This document shows, piece by piece, positions 31,401 through 38,953 of a stretch of DNA of 64,000 bases (position 1 is its first letter; the number at the start of each line of letters is the position of its first letter). The notes beneath the pieces were generated by a model that did not search any database, was not told where the DNA came from, and saw only the letters and a list, made by a program, of their open reading frames with translations. The DNA is from Turicimonas muris. Lineage in GTDB: Bacteria > Pseudomonadota > Gammaproteobacteria > Burkholderiales > Burkholderiaceae_F. The translations under genes and the position numbers were made by a program. Location: NCBI RefSeq assembly GCF_002221595.1, contig NZ_NHMP01000002.1, positions 1-64,000 of the forward strand. Reading direction: 5' to 3'.

Positions 31401-32181
31401 AACGGGTCATAGAAATATTCGTACCCCAAACAATGATGTAACTGGAGTAGTACCAAGCTTCCGATTCTGGAACGTCAGTTTGTTCGCCCCATGTCTGGGG
31501 AGATGACGGCGGCAAATCGCAGTACCAGTCATAGAAAGAGAGAGGCGTACCGCCGATTAAGCACAGATACCGAGTACCTGCACCGTAGGAGACCATAGAG
31601 TAGCCTGGAATCGGTGAGAAACCGGCGATTCTATCAGGACCGTACTTGTCAATCGTGTAGAGGTTGGCAGTAGCGATAATTTCCAGAGCGGTATTCCAGG
31701 AAGTTCTAACCAATCCGCCCATACCGCGGGCTTCGCAATAGGCCTTCTTCTTTTGCGGATCTTCAACAATGCTCTTCCAAGCAGCTAGCGGATCCATTGT
31801 CTTCCGAGCTTCTTCCCAATAGTTTAGAAGTTCTGCTCTGATTAACGGATGTTTAATTCTGGAGGCACTGTAGAGATACCAAGAGTAACTTGCTCCTCTA
31901 GGACAGCCGCGAGGTTCGTGATTCGGAACTCCGGGAGGCGTTGGGGGGTAGTCAGTTTCTTGGGTTTCCCATGTGACAATACCGTCCTTAACGTATACCT
32001 TCCAGCTGCAGGAGCCGGTACAGTTAACGCCGTGGGTAGAACGGACGATTTTGTCATGTGCCCATCTGTCTCTGTAAGCCTGTTCCCAACCGCGGTCAGC
32101 GTTTACAACTTCACCCCAACCATCTGAATAGGAACCGACCTTCTTTGAGAAGAACAGAGAACTTTTCATCATTCCAGGCAT
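28423..32181 (-). CDS. narG: Respiratory nitrate reductase alpha subunit
   Basis: NarG is the catalytic molybdopterin subunit that reduces nitrate to nitrite on the cytoplasmic face. The 1252-residue length is normal. The N-terminal cluster motif begins with the histidine in STHGVNCTGSCSWKVYVK and ends at PRGCPRGAS. The YIIVWGTNISMTRSPDAHF segment belongs to the Mo-cofactor pocket. GGGAGAACCT precedes the ATG. It lies 36 bases after narK, so narK-narG-narH-narI form one operon. Confidence 0.98.
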   Translation of the reverse strand: MPGMMKSSLFFSKKVGSYSDGWGEVVNADRGWEQAYRDRWAHDKIVRSTHGVNCTGSCSWKVYVKDGIVTWETQETDYPPTPPGVPNHEPRGCPRGASYSWYLYSASRIKHPLIRAELLNYWEEARKTMDPLAAWKSIVEDPQKKKAYCEARGMGGLVRTSWNTALEIIATANLYTIDKYGPDRIAGFSPIPGYSMVSYGAGTRYLCLIGGTPLSFYDWYCDLPPSSPQTWGEQTDVPESEAWYYSSYIIVWGTNISMTRSPDAHFLIEARYNGTKVVNVCPDYVEVTKDADMWIHPKQATDAALALSMAHVIFKEFHYENPDPYFTEYVRNYTDFPMLVMLDKNEKGGYVPGRLLRECDIGAPAGENNPEWKTVVYDELTKDVAVPQGSMGYRWGQKEGQDLGKWNLNSVDGRTGKEIKPQLSFLKDSPEVVDVSFPYFGGRERPMFTPNEQTSDVIVRKVPAKTIKVDGKEYLVATVFDLFGSYLGVDRGLGGEVAHSYEDNVPFTPAWQSVITGVEPEYAITVAREFAKAASKTKGRACVLMGAGVNQWFQTDNTYRTIIYLLLMCGTCGVVGGGWCHYVGQEKIRPEAGWSEYSFAKDWEPASRHMNATSYFYEHTDQWRYERIPLSDMLSPLADTKVYNGTYVDYNVKSEMMGWLPSAPQLNVNPTKIASLAQKANEDPTQYLIDQLKTKKIQFSCQDLDAEENWPRNLFVWRSNLLGSSGKGQEYFLRHLMGTQSGILGGELTEKDGTLLPQMVKWRPPVTGKLDLLVNMDFRMSTTSIYSDIILPTATFYEKNDINTTDMHSFIHPFVKAVQCSWEGRCDWDTYKDIAKKLSEIAAMYPDKFGNVVDMVMTPLGHDSPHELGQALDVKAWYKGECDLIPGKTAPLIHAVPRDYRTIYDKYTSVGPLLSTKGGGNRGIKWNLDPEIEELKQLNGTVTEGVAKGRPKMLTDINAANFIMRVSPETNGALSYRSWTFVENQCGVKCRWMSEGHIEDKITFDDLAHRPVKTFTAPDWSGTITPETPYVAFWQNVFVKLPWRTLTGRQQFYQDHSWMRAFGQEFAQYRPPAFQRSLEGYKDIAANGNKVIMLNFMTAHQKWGIHSTYYDNERMLALSRGGPVVWMSNLDAANAGIVDNDWIECWNCNGSVVARAIVSSRMPEGLCIMQHATEKTVNTPGSEINHMRGGDHNSPTRVIVNPTHMIGGYAHLSYAFNYYGTIAPNRDDFVWMRKMNDIDWMEEEAPSKGGNL

Positions 32182-32217
32182 ATAGGTTCTCCCTTTTTTA
32201 TTTATTTGTTCGACGAA

Positions 32218-33513
32218 TTAGCAAAGATCCGGGGCATCTTTACGGTCGTAGTAATAAATATTGATTAATAAGATAGCGATAAAGATTGCTGTTGTTACGG
32301 CAAACATTGTTGCTGCATTGGTTTCAGCCAAGAGGACGCCGATAGTGAAAGGACCATAAGCACCGATTGCGGAAGTCCAGCCAACGACTGCACCTCCCTG
32401 AAGCGGCGGAAACAGAACAGCCATCTGTTCAGTAGTGGAAGCATTGCCGACACCGGTCCAGAAGAATACCCAGAACATAAAGCCTAACCAAATCCAGCAT
32501 CCCATTACAGAATCTGGTTTGTAGAGCCACAACCCGAGCAAGCCGATGATATTGCAGACAGCCATAATCGTGGTGACGCGGCCGCCGCGGATGGAGTCAG
32601 CAACCTTACCGGCACCGACTCTTGACAAAGCACCGATGACAGGGCCTAACCAAGCTAAAGCAACGACGTTAGGAGCGTTTTCGATATGAGCAAATTCGTG
32701 AGTTCCCAACAAAGCCAACTGAGCACCGAGACCGGCGAATGTAGCGAATGTCCCGTAATAGAACAAGGTCATAAACCAGGTGTGTTTATTGCCGAAAATA
32801 GACCACTGCTTCTTGATATTTGCGGTTACGGGAACTGAACGCAAGCAAAGCCAAGACAGAATAGTAATAATGACGACGAACGGAATCCAAATCCAGGCTG
32901 CATTCTGAAGCCAGTATTGAACCGTCTTGCCGTCAGCCAAGTGAGCGACCTGAGGAGCGCCAAGTGCTGCAAAAGCGCTGAAGCCGATTACTAATGGTGT
33001 GACAAACTGAACTAAACCGGTACCGAAGTCAGACAGGCCGCCCTGGACGCCCAAAGCAAATCCTCTCTGCTTTTTCGGGAAGTAGTAGTTAGTACTTGCC
33101 ATCAAGCCAGAGAATGTACCGCCGCCAATACCACTGAACAAAGAGAACAGCAACAAGACCCAATACGGTGTACCAGGGTTCATTACTGCGTATACCCAGC
33201 AGAACAGCGGGATCAACAGCAAAGCCGTTGAAAAAGTTACTAAAATTCTTGTTCCCAAAATCGGGGGTAAGAAGGTCCAAATAATTCTTAAAGTTCCGGC
33301 GGAAAGGCCTACCATAGCCACCAACCAATACAATTGGCGATGGTCAAGCTGAAAGCCGACCTCATTTAATCTAGGAGCCAAAGAAGGTACCAAGAACCAG
33401 GCACAAAAGCCCAATGTCAAACTGAAGGTACTTAACCAAACTGTTGTCCATGCTAATGTTTTATTCCATTGGGCAGGATTTTCAGGGTTCCAAACCTTAA
33501 TATCTGCACGCAT
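32218..33513 (-). CDS. narK: Nitrate/nitrite MFS transporter NarK
   Basis: The 431-residue protein has about 12 membrane helices. It carries NNP-family features: the conserved arginine in LSAGTLRIIWTF, the glycine-rich GIGGGTFSGLMASTNYYFPKKQRG and the second signature VGAGKVADSIRGGRVTT. It imports nitrate and/or exports nitrite for the adjacent reductase; whether it is a proton symporter or an antiporter cannot be told here. AAAGGAG lies 8 bases before ATG. It is first in the operon and divergent from narJ. Confidence 0.94.
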   Translation of the reverse strand: MRADIKVWNPENPAQWNKTLAWTTVWLSTFSLTLGFCAWFLVPSLAPRLNEVGFQLDHRQLYWLVAMVGLSAGTLRIIWTFLPPILGTRILVTFSTALLLIPLFCWVYAVMNPGTPYWVLLLFSLFSGIGGGTFSGLMASTNYYFPKKQRGFALGVQGGLSDFGTGLVQFVTPLVIGFSAFAALGAPQVAHLADGKTVQYWLQNAAWIWIPFVVIITILSWLCLRSVPVTANIKKQWSIFGNKHTWFMTLFYYGTFATFAGLGAQLALLGTHEFAHIENAPNVVALAWLGPVIGALSRVGAGKVADSIRGGRVTTIMAVCNIIGLLGLWLYKPDSVMGCWIWLGFMFWVFFWTGVGNASTTEQMAVLFPPLQGGAVVGWTSAIGAYGPFTIGVLLAETNAATMFAVTTAIFIAILLINIYYYDRKDAPDLC

Positions 33514-33739
33514 AATGCGCTCCTTTAATTTATGGATTATCTTCTTGAAGTGTAGGAGTTATCCCCTACTACCCCTTTGAAAATCTTCCATTTTGGGCTT
33601 ATCTCCCCGATCTTTATCACTGAAATAAGCATTTACAATTATCGATTTGGGTATTCACACCGCCCCCTGGAGTTGTTAGCGTACTTATCTTTTGTATGAT
33701 CTCTATGTGTAGAGATAACCCTTAATTAGGGGGTAAATA
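33514..33739. promoter_or_regulatory. narK-narJ divergent control region
   Basis: This 226-base gap must drive both narKGHI and narJ. Two heptamers fit the NarL consensus TACYNMT: TACCCCT at 33570-33576 and TACTTAT at 33682-33688. I found no clear full FNR box (TTGAT-N4-ATCAA). Heptamers this short occur by chance, so NarL control is only a suggestion, and no narXL genes are in the window. Confidence 0.35.
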
Positions 33740-34375
33740 ATGAATATTGAATTAAAGGCCATGGCTTGTCTGCTTGTTTACCCGAGGCAGCAATTATTTG
33801 ATGAACTAGATGAGATTTCTTCGTCGATTCAAAATGCGCCTACTCTCAGTCACAAAGTCAAGGAGAATTTGTCCAAGATGATTGAACACTTTTCTTCATC
33901 ATCTTTAGCAAATCTGCAAGGAATTTATGTCTCCACTTTCGATTTAGGTAAGAAAGCCAGTTTGAATTTATTCGAACATCTGCATGGTGATTCCCGCGGC
34001 AGAGGTTCTGCAATGCTCAATCTTCTGCGCCTGTATGAGGATCATGGTCTGAAGTTTGAGAGCAATGAACTACCAGATTTCCTTCCGGCGATCTTGGAGT
34101 TCCTATCCGGACTCAAATTTGCTGATGCTCAGATGTGGCTTGCAAGTGCCGCGCCGCTTATTCAATCCATCAACCGTGAGCTTAAGCTAATGAATAGTCC
34201 GTGGCTTCCGGTCACCGAAGCTTTATTATCGATTGCCAATGTGAAACCGGAGAAAGCGGAGCTTACTCAAGACGATTTAACTCCGACTTTAGATGCCGAA
34301 TGGCAGGATCAGCCCGTTACCTTCGGAGGCGGTGCCAATCCGGTTGAACAGCTTATCCGATTTGTGAAAAAGTAA
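33740..34375 (+). CDS. narJ: Nitrate reductase assembly chaperone NarJ
   Basis: NarJ is the dedicated chaperone for Mo-cofactor insertion into NarG. The 211-residue protein has the family signature YVSTFDLGKKASLNLFEHLHGDSRGRGSAM and a following LYEDHGL. The early ACLLVYPRQ and later DLTPTLDAEWQDQPVTFGG segments fit as well. AGGGGG stands 7 bases before ATG. Instead of its usual place between narH and narI, it is a single gene divergent from narK and closed by a terminator. Confidence 0.92.
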   Translation: MNIELKAMACLLVYPRQQLFDELDEISSSIQNAPTLSHKVKENLSKMIEHFSSSSLANLQGIYVSTFDLGKKASLNLFEHLHGDSRGRGSAMLNLLRLYEDHGLKFESNELPDFLPAILEFLSGLKFADAQMWLASAAPLIQSINRELKLMNSPWLPVTEALLSIANVKPEKAELTQDDLTPTLDAEWQDQPVTFGGGANPVEQLIRFVKK

Positions 34376-34406
34376 GTTTTTTTCGAAGTATTCAAATAGA
34401 AAACAA

Positions 34407-34439
34407 GGAATCCAACTTTAGCTGTTGGAGTCCTTTTTT
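34407..34439 (+). terminator. Terminator after narJ
   Basis: GGAATCCAAC (34407-34416) pairs with GTTGGAGTCC (34424-34433), 9 of 10 positions, followed by six T. Confidence 0.85.
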
Positions 34440-34474
34440 ACTTTCTGAGGTTCAATTTTCCGATTTACCGGAAT

Positions 34475-34514
34475 AAAAATTGCCTGCCTTCATCATTCAA
34501 ACGGAGGCAGGCAA
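34475..34514 (-). terminator. Terminator of sstT
   Basis: On the minus strand TTGCCTGCCTCC pairs with AAGGCAGGCAA (34503-34514 with 34480-34490) and is followed by TTTTTATT. Confidence 0.85.
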
Positions 34515-34545
34515 AAGATTTCTTTATGAACTCGGAAGGTTCAGA

Positions 34546-35778
34546 TTAGTGAACACTTGCTTCTTTTCTTTGATTGTATTCGCAAGCCGCTGCTGTGAAC
34601 AGAACGTCTGTTGAAGAGTTCAAAGCAGTTTCTGCAGAATCTTGTAAGACACCGATTACGAAGCCCACGGCAACAACCTGCATAGCAACGTTCTGTTCAA
34701 TACCGAACAAGCCGCAAGCCAATGGAATAAGGAGAAGAGAACCGCCAGGTACACCGGATGCGCCGCACGCACAAACGGTAGCAACCAAGGAAAGCAAGAG
34801 AGCCGTTCCGATATCAACATGAACGTTCAGTGTAGTAGCGGCAGCCAAAGTCAAAACTGTAATAGTGACAGCAGCGCCGGCCATGTTAATAGTTGCGCCA
34901 ACCGGGATGGAAATAGCGTAAACGTTCTCGTCGAGGTTGAGTTTACGGCAAAGATTCATATTGACCGGAATGTTAGCGGCAGATGAACGGGTGAAGAAAG
35001 CTGTAACGCCGCTTTCCCTCAAGCACATCCAAACCAGAGGGAACGGGTTCTTGCGTGTATAGAACCAAACCAGCAACGGATTGACAACCAAAGCGATGAA
35101 GATCATGCAGCCAATCAAAACGACAAGCAGTTTGACGTAGCTGAGCATTCCTTCCAGGCCGGTTGTAGCAATAACGCCGGCAACCAAGCCAAACACACCG
35201 ATGGGAGCAAGTCGAATAACCAAACGCACGATGTACTCAACGCTGTTGCATAAGTCAGCAACGATTTTCTTGGTTTCATCGCTCGAATGACGAAGAGCAA
35301 TACCCAAGCTAACAGCCCAAGCCAAAATGCCGATGTAGTTTGCATTAGCCAAAGCTTTTACAGGATTATCCACAAGATTGAAAACCAAGTTTCGGATAAC
35401 TTCAGTAATTCCGCCAGGTGCAGTGACTGCGTCTTTAACTTCAACTAACGCAATCGGAGTCGGGAACATAAAGCTTGCAATAACAGCTACCAATGCAGCA
35501 GAAAAGGTTCCTAAGATATAGAGGAAGAGAACCGATTTAATTTTGCCGCCGCTTCCGGTGTCTTGATTAGCGATAGAAGCAGCAACCAGAACAAACACTA
35601 AAACCGGGGCTACTGCCTTCAAAGCAGAGACGAAGAAACTTCCTAAAACCTCCAAGGAGGAAGCACCGCTCGGCCATAAAACCCCAACAGCGATACCAAG
35701 GATCAAAGCCACAATAATCTGCTTGACCAGCGATCCCTGTCGAACCAGTGAAAGTAGAAAAGGTAGGGTACGTTTCAT
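34546..35778 (-). CDS. sstT: Serine/threonine:Na+ symporter SstT
   Basis: The 410-residue dicarboxylate/amino acid:cation symporter family member has the [20 protein letters not shown] start typical of SstT. It has the serine-rich reentrant loop [14 protein letters not shown] and the second hairpin region with [24 protein letters not shown]. It imports serine and threonine with sodium. AGGAATTG precedes ATG. It is a single gene with its own terminator and is divergent from the AAA+ gene. Confidence 0.92.
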   Translation of the reverse strand: MKRTLPFLLSLVRQGSLVKQIIVALILGIAVGVLWPSGASSLEVLGSFFVSALKAVAPVLVFVLVAASIANQDTGSGGKIKSVLFLYILGTFSAALVAVIASFMFPTPIALVEVKDAVTAPGGITEVIRNLVFNLVDNPVKALANANYIGILAWAVSLGIALRHSSDETKKIVADLCNSVEYIVRLVIRLAPIGVFGLVAGVIATTGLEGMLSYVKLLVVLIGCMIFIALVVNPLLVWFYTRKNPFPLVWMCLRESGVTAFFTRSSAANIPVNMNLCRKLNLDENVYAISIPVGATINMAGAAVTITVLTLAAATTLNVHVDIGTALLLSLVATVCACGASGVPGGSLLLIPLACGLFGIEQNVAMQVVAVGFVIGVLQDSAETALNSSTDVLFTAAACEYNQRKEASVH

Positions 35779-35898
35779 TTATTCAATTCCTATTGTCAAA
35801 AGTTGTTACTAAATTTTAGATAGGAAACAGCGGCCAAATCGAAAAACTTAGAAGTAATTCCACTAGACAAAATTATTTTTTTATGTCCGATTAAGAAG

Positions 35899-35924
35899 TT
35901 TTACGTACCTTTATTTACGTAAAA
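35899..35924. promoter_or_regulatory. Inverted repeat in sstT/AAA spacer
   Basis: TTTTACGT (35899-35906) and ACGTAAAA (35917-35924) form a perfect 8-bp inverted repeat with a 10-base A/T-rich spacer. It lies in the divergent gap between sstT and the AAA+ gene, about 120 bases upstream of sstT. It looks like a dimeric repressor or activator site. The regulator is unknown. Confidence 0.45.
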
Positions 35925-36071
35925 GTAAAAATCTTCTTCTCAATTAAGACAGGATAAAAATTGAATAAATAGATTGGAGCCGAATTGATTCATAGAGATT
36001 CGAGCTGGCTAATGCGTCATAAATTAACGCTTTAAATATCACAATAGAACAAGATTAAAGGAGCACAAAAT

Positions 36072-38327
36072 ATGCCTAAAAATCTCAGTGTTGTTTTGAG
36101 CTTTACAGGTGCTTGTGAAGAAAGCATAGCTGGCGTTGACTATTGGATTACCAGGATTTTAGTGGAGCGAGGCGGCTGGTTCAAGTTGGAAAAAAACTAT
36201 GAAAGAAGAAGACCAGGTTCTTGGCGCAGAGAAGGATATGACGTTTTACCTGGCACTGAAGTTGGAACGGTCATTACCGATCTTCTTTCTGGGCTGGTTC
36301 AAGAGGTTATTGAATCGGGAAACTTTGAGGACGACGAAGAGCCTAAAACTTTTGAAGAGATCGAGAACGATCTTCCTGAACAAGTATCCCGTGCCTACAA
36401 AGAACTCAGAAAAAAACTAAGAAAAGGAGGTGAAGGTATTCCTCAGGAACTTTCAGACTTCTATCAATCGATATCAGACAAAGTCAAAACAGCCGGTCTC
36501 TTTCCAGAGAAAATGCAAAAGAATGCAGCAGTGCTGCAGGAATGTTTGTGTCTTTCAAGCTTTGAAACTGATATTTTATTTTTTCTTCTTCTTATTCAAG
36601 CCAATCCCCTGCTCAAGGAAGTCATCAATTTCTTTGACTTCACTAATAAAGGCATACATCTGCTGGGAGATATTATGGCGTGGCTTTTCGATGTCTCGAG
36701 TACTGAAGTCATGAAAGTCATTTCTCCGGAAGGAAAATTAGTTAACTGCGGCGTCCTGACACTCAATTGCTATTCTTCTACGGATGCGGAAGATCTGTTC
36801 GAAGTTTTCCACAACAATGATCTGAACCAATATATTTGGGGAACTGTTACCAAACAGAAGCTCTTTTCTCAATACCTGATTCAAACAGAATCGAGTATTT
36901 TATCTTTAAAAGACTTTAATTATCTTCCGGCTATTCCGGACATAATTCTTCCATTTCTAAAGCAGAATGCCTCAAATCCCAGGAAAGGTGTAAACATTCT
37001 CTTGTATGGACCACCTGGAACAGGAAAAACCGAGTTAAGTCGCTTATTAGCTAAAGAATCCGGACTAAAAACTTTTGAACCTTCTCTTTCTACATCCGGC
37101 TCTAAATCATCCGAGTCCACGAGCCGTTGGGAAAACTGGCAAGTTGCTTCTTCCCTGTTGAGTTCCTCCAGCGACTCTCTTCTTGCCGTCGATGAGGCTG
37201 CGGATCTCTTCAACGAAGGAATTCAGAAGTCTTACACCTTTCGTACTAACAAGGCCTTCATCAACAAGTGTCTGGAAGAAAACCAAACTCCAACAATATG
37301 GATGACAAATTCTATTGCAGGCCTCGATCCTGCGATGATTCGAAGATTTACTTTTGTTCTAGAGATAGCAAATCCTCCTTTGAGAGTCCTCAAGGACTTA
37401 ACACATCGGAAACTAGGGAAATTTCTCGACGAAAAAGAATTAACTCGACTTACAAAAAGCAACTTTCTTTCCCCGGGGATTATCGCCCAGGCAGCCGAAA
37501 TTTTAGAGATATTGTCTATGAGTTCATTGAAACTCTCTTCCAAAGTTGCCATGGAGATCATTACAGAAAAACTCAAAGCCCAAGGTCTTCCCAAGCTTCC
37601 TCCTATCGAAAATAATCAAAGCTACTTGTATGATCCGGATTTAACCAATTCCACGCTCGCTCTCAAAAAGATCGCAGAAGGCGTTAAACGTGCCGGGAGT
37701 GCAAAAATTTGCATTTATGGACCTCCCGGGACCGGGAAAACTGCCTATGCCAAGTGGCTGGCAAAATACCTTGAAAAACCACTCATCGTTCGAAAAGCTT
37801 CTGACTTATTGAACTGCTATCTTGGGGAAACGGAAAAGATTATTGCCCAAGCCTTTGAAGACGCACAGAGAGATGATGCCGTTCTGTTGCTTGACGAGAT
37901 CGATTCTTTCTTGAGAGACAGAACCTTAAGCAGTCACTCCTGGGAAGTCACACAAGTCAATGAGCTGCTGACACAAATTGAGAACTTCGAAGGGGTGTTT
38001 ATTGCAACCACCAATTTAATGGATCTTCTTGATCCGGCAGCTTTACGCCGCTTTGACCTCAAAACAAAATTCGACTTCTTAAAACTTGAACAAGCTAAAA
38101 AACTATTCAAAAAGTATTCTTCTCAACTTCGGCTTCAAGGTTCGTTAGCAGAAGTTTTGGCTGAACTTGAAAACCTCGAAAAACTAACCCCCGGTGATTT
38201 TGCCGCCGTCTATCGTCAATTCAAATTCAGAACCGAGAAAACGAAAAAAACTTTCTTAGAGGCCCTTAAAGACGAGGTACGAATCAAAGGAAACGGAGGC
38301 GCCGTCCGAAAAATTGGTTTTTCTTAA
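36072..38327 (+). CDS. Tandem AAA+ ATPase, unknown function
   Basis: The 751-residue protein has an N-terminal alpha-helical region of about 300 residues without a domain I recognise. Two AAA+ modules follow. Module 1 has Walker A GPPGTGKT at 313-320, Walker B AVDEA near 372-376 and an arginine-finger-like RRFTF. Module 2 has GPPGTGKT at 550-557, LLLDEID near 605-611 and RRFDLKTKF. Both look catalytically intact. The modules resemble Cdc48/FtsH-type rather than MoxR-type AAA+ domains. AAAGGAG precedes ATG. With the MerR and VIT-VWA genes downstream it forms an apparent three-gene locus. A remodelling machine paired with a VWA adaptor is a guess by analogy. Confidence 0.85.
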   Translation: MPKNLSVVLSFTGACEESIAGVDYWITRILVERGGWFKLEKNYERRRPGSWRREGYDVLPGTEVGTVITDLLSGLVQEVIESGNFEDDEEPKTFEEIENDLPEQVSRAYKELRKKLRKGGEGIPQELSDFYQSISDKVKTAGLFPEKMQKNAAVLQECLCLSSFETDILFFLLLIQANPLLKEVINFFDFTNKGIHLLGDIMAWLFDVSSTEVMKVISPEGKLVNCGVLTLNCYSSTDAEDLFEVFHNNDLNQYIWGTVTKQKLFSQYLIQTESSILSLKDFNYLPAIPDIILPFLKQNASNPRKGVNILLYGPPGTGKTELSRLLAKESGLKTFEPSLSTSGSKSSESTSRWENWQVASSLLSSSSDSLLAVDEAADLFNEGIQKSYTFRTNKAFINKCLEENQTPTIWMTNSIAGLDPAMIRRFTFVLEIANPPLRVLKDLTHRKLGKFLDEKELTRLTKSNFLSPGIIAQAAEILEILSMSSLKLSSKVAMEIITEKLKAQGLPKLPPIENNQSYLYDPDLTNSTLALKKIAEGVKRAGSAKICIYGPPGTGKTAYAKWLAKYLEKPLIVRKASDLLNCYLGETEKIIAQAFEDAQRDDAVLLLDEIDSFLRDRTLSSHSWEVTQVNELLTQIENFEGVFIATTNLMDLLDPAALRRFDLKTKFDFLKLEQAKKLFKKYSSQLRLQGSLAEVLAELENLEKLTPGDFAAVYRQFKFRTEKTKKTFLEALKDEVRIKGNGGAVRKIGFS

Positions 38328-38352
38328 CCCGACATAACGACTACATCTTTGA

Positions 38353-38392
38353 CCTCTTCGAACTCAACTTTCCGAAGAGGTCTTTGACTTTT
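38353..38392 (+). terminator. Possible terminator after AAA+ gene
   Basis: CCTCTTCG (38353-38360) pairs with CGAAGAGG (38373-38380), followed by TCTTTGACTTTTC. The T tract is broken, so some transcription may continue into the merR-type gene. Confidence 0.5.
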
Positions 38393-38497
38393 CAAACACA
38401 TCTCTCTCAAACCGAATTGAGAACTCCTTAAACATTCAAGAAGGCAGGCACTTTTTGAAGTTTTTGAACAGCAATTTATTTTTATGACACTTTTTAG

Positions 38498-38516
38498 TAC
38501 ACAATTAGTGTATAAT
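38498..38516 (+). promoter_or_regulatory. Palindrome and -10 of merR-type promoter
   Basis: TACAC-N5-GTGTA (38498-38512) runs into a perfect TATAAT (38511-38516), 23 bases upstream of the MerR-type start. MerR proteins bind dyads between -35 and -10, so this is the likely autoregulatory operator. I cannot assign the -35 box with certainty; GACACT at 38486-38491 would give the 19-base spacer typical of MerR promoters. Confidence 0.6.
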
Positions 38517-38539
38517 AAAATTCAATTAAGGAGGAGAGG

Positions 38540-38953
38540 ATGGAAAGCGACAAAAAATTTCGTCTAGAAGATCTCGCTGAACTCACTGGAATACCAAGAA
38601 GGACGATTCGGTTCTACATTCAAAAAGGGTATGTAGCACCCCCATTGGGTCAAAAACGTGGGTCCTACTACACCAATGAACATCTAGAAGAGCTGCTCAA
38701 GATCAAGAGACTATCTCATAAGAATGTTCGGTTAAAAGAAATCACTTCTTATGACGAAGATTCAATCGCACTCCCAGAACCGGAAGTCGGAACAATTTCT
38801 TGGTGTTCTCACATTTTTCTTGGTTCAGGAATGACCTTGGTTCTAGATAACCGAAAGGCAGAAATTAAGGCAGAAGCTCTTCCGGAGATGACAGAAAAAA
38901 TTATTGAACTTGTTCAAGAATACAAACAGAATAAAGGAAAGAACAATGAGTAA
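38540..38953 (+). CDS. MerR-type regulator
   Basis: The 137-residue protein begins with a MerR winged helix (FRLEDLAELTGIPRRTIRFYIQKGYVAPP ... YYTNEHLEELLKIKRL, residues 7-55). Its C-terminal part is short (GTISWCSHIFLGSGMTLVLDN), differs from the usual dimerising coiled coil and has no metal-binding cysteine cluster. AGGAGGAG precedes ATG. Its last 8 bases overlap the start of the VIT-VWA gene, so expression is coupled. It probably controls the palindromic promoter in front of itself; the inducing signal is unknown. Confidence 0.85.
   Translation: MESDKKFRLEDLAELTGIPRRTIRFYIQKGYVAPPLGQKRGSYYTNEHLEELLKIKRLSHKNVRLKEITSYDEDSIALPEPEVGTISWCSHIFLGSGMTLVLDNRKAEIKAEALPEMTEKIIELVQEYKQNKGKNNE

Noticed and set aside
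33682-33688. Full NarL/FNR-controlled promoter for narK
   Set aside because: Only single heptamers fit and no FNR palindrome is visible; I list them as weak hints only.
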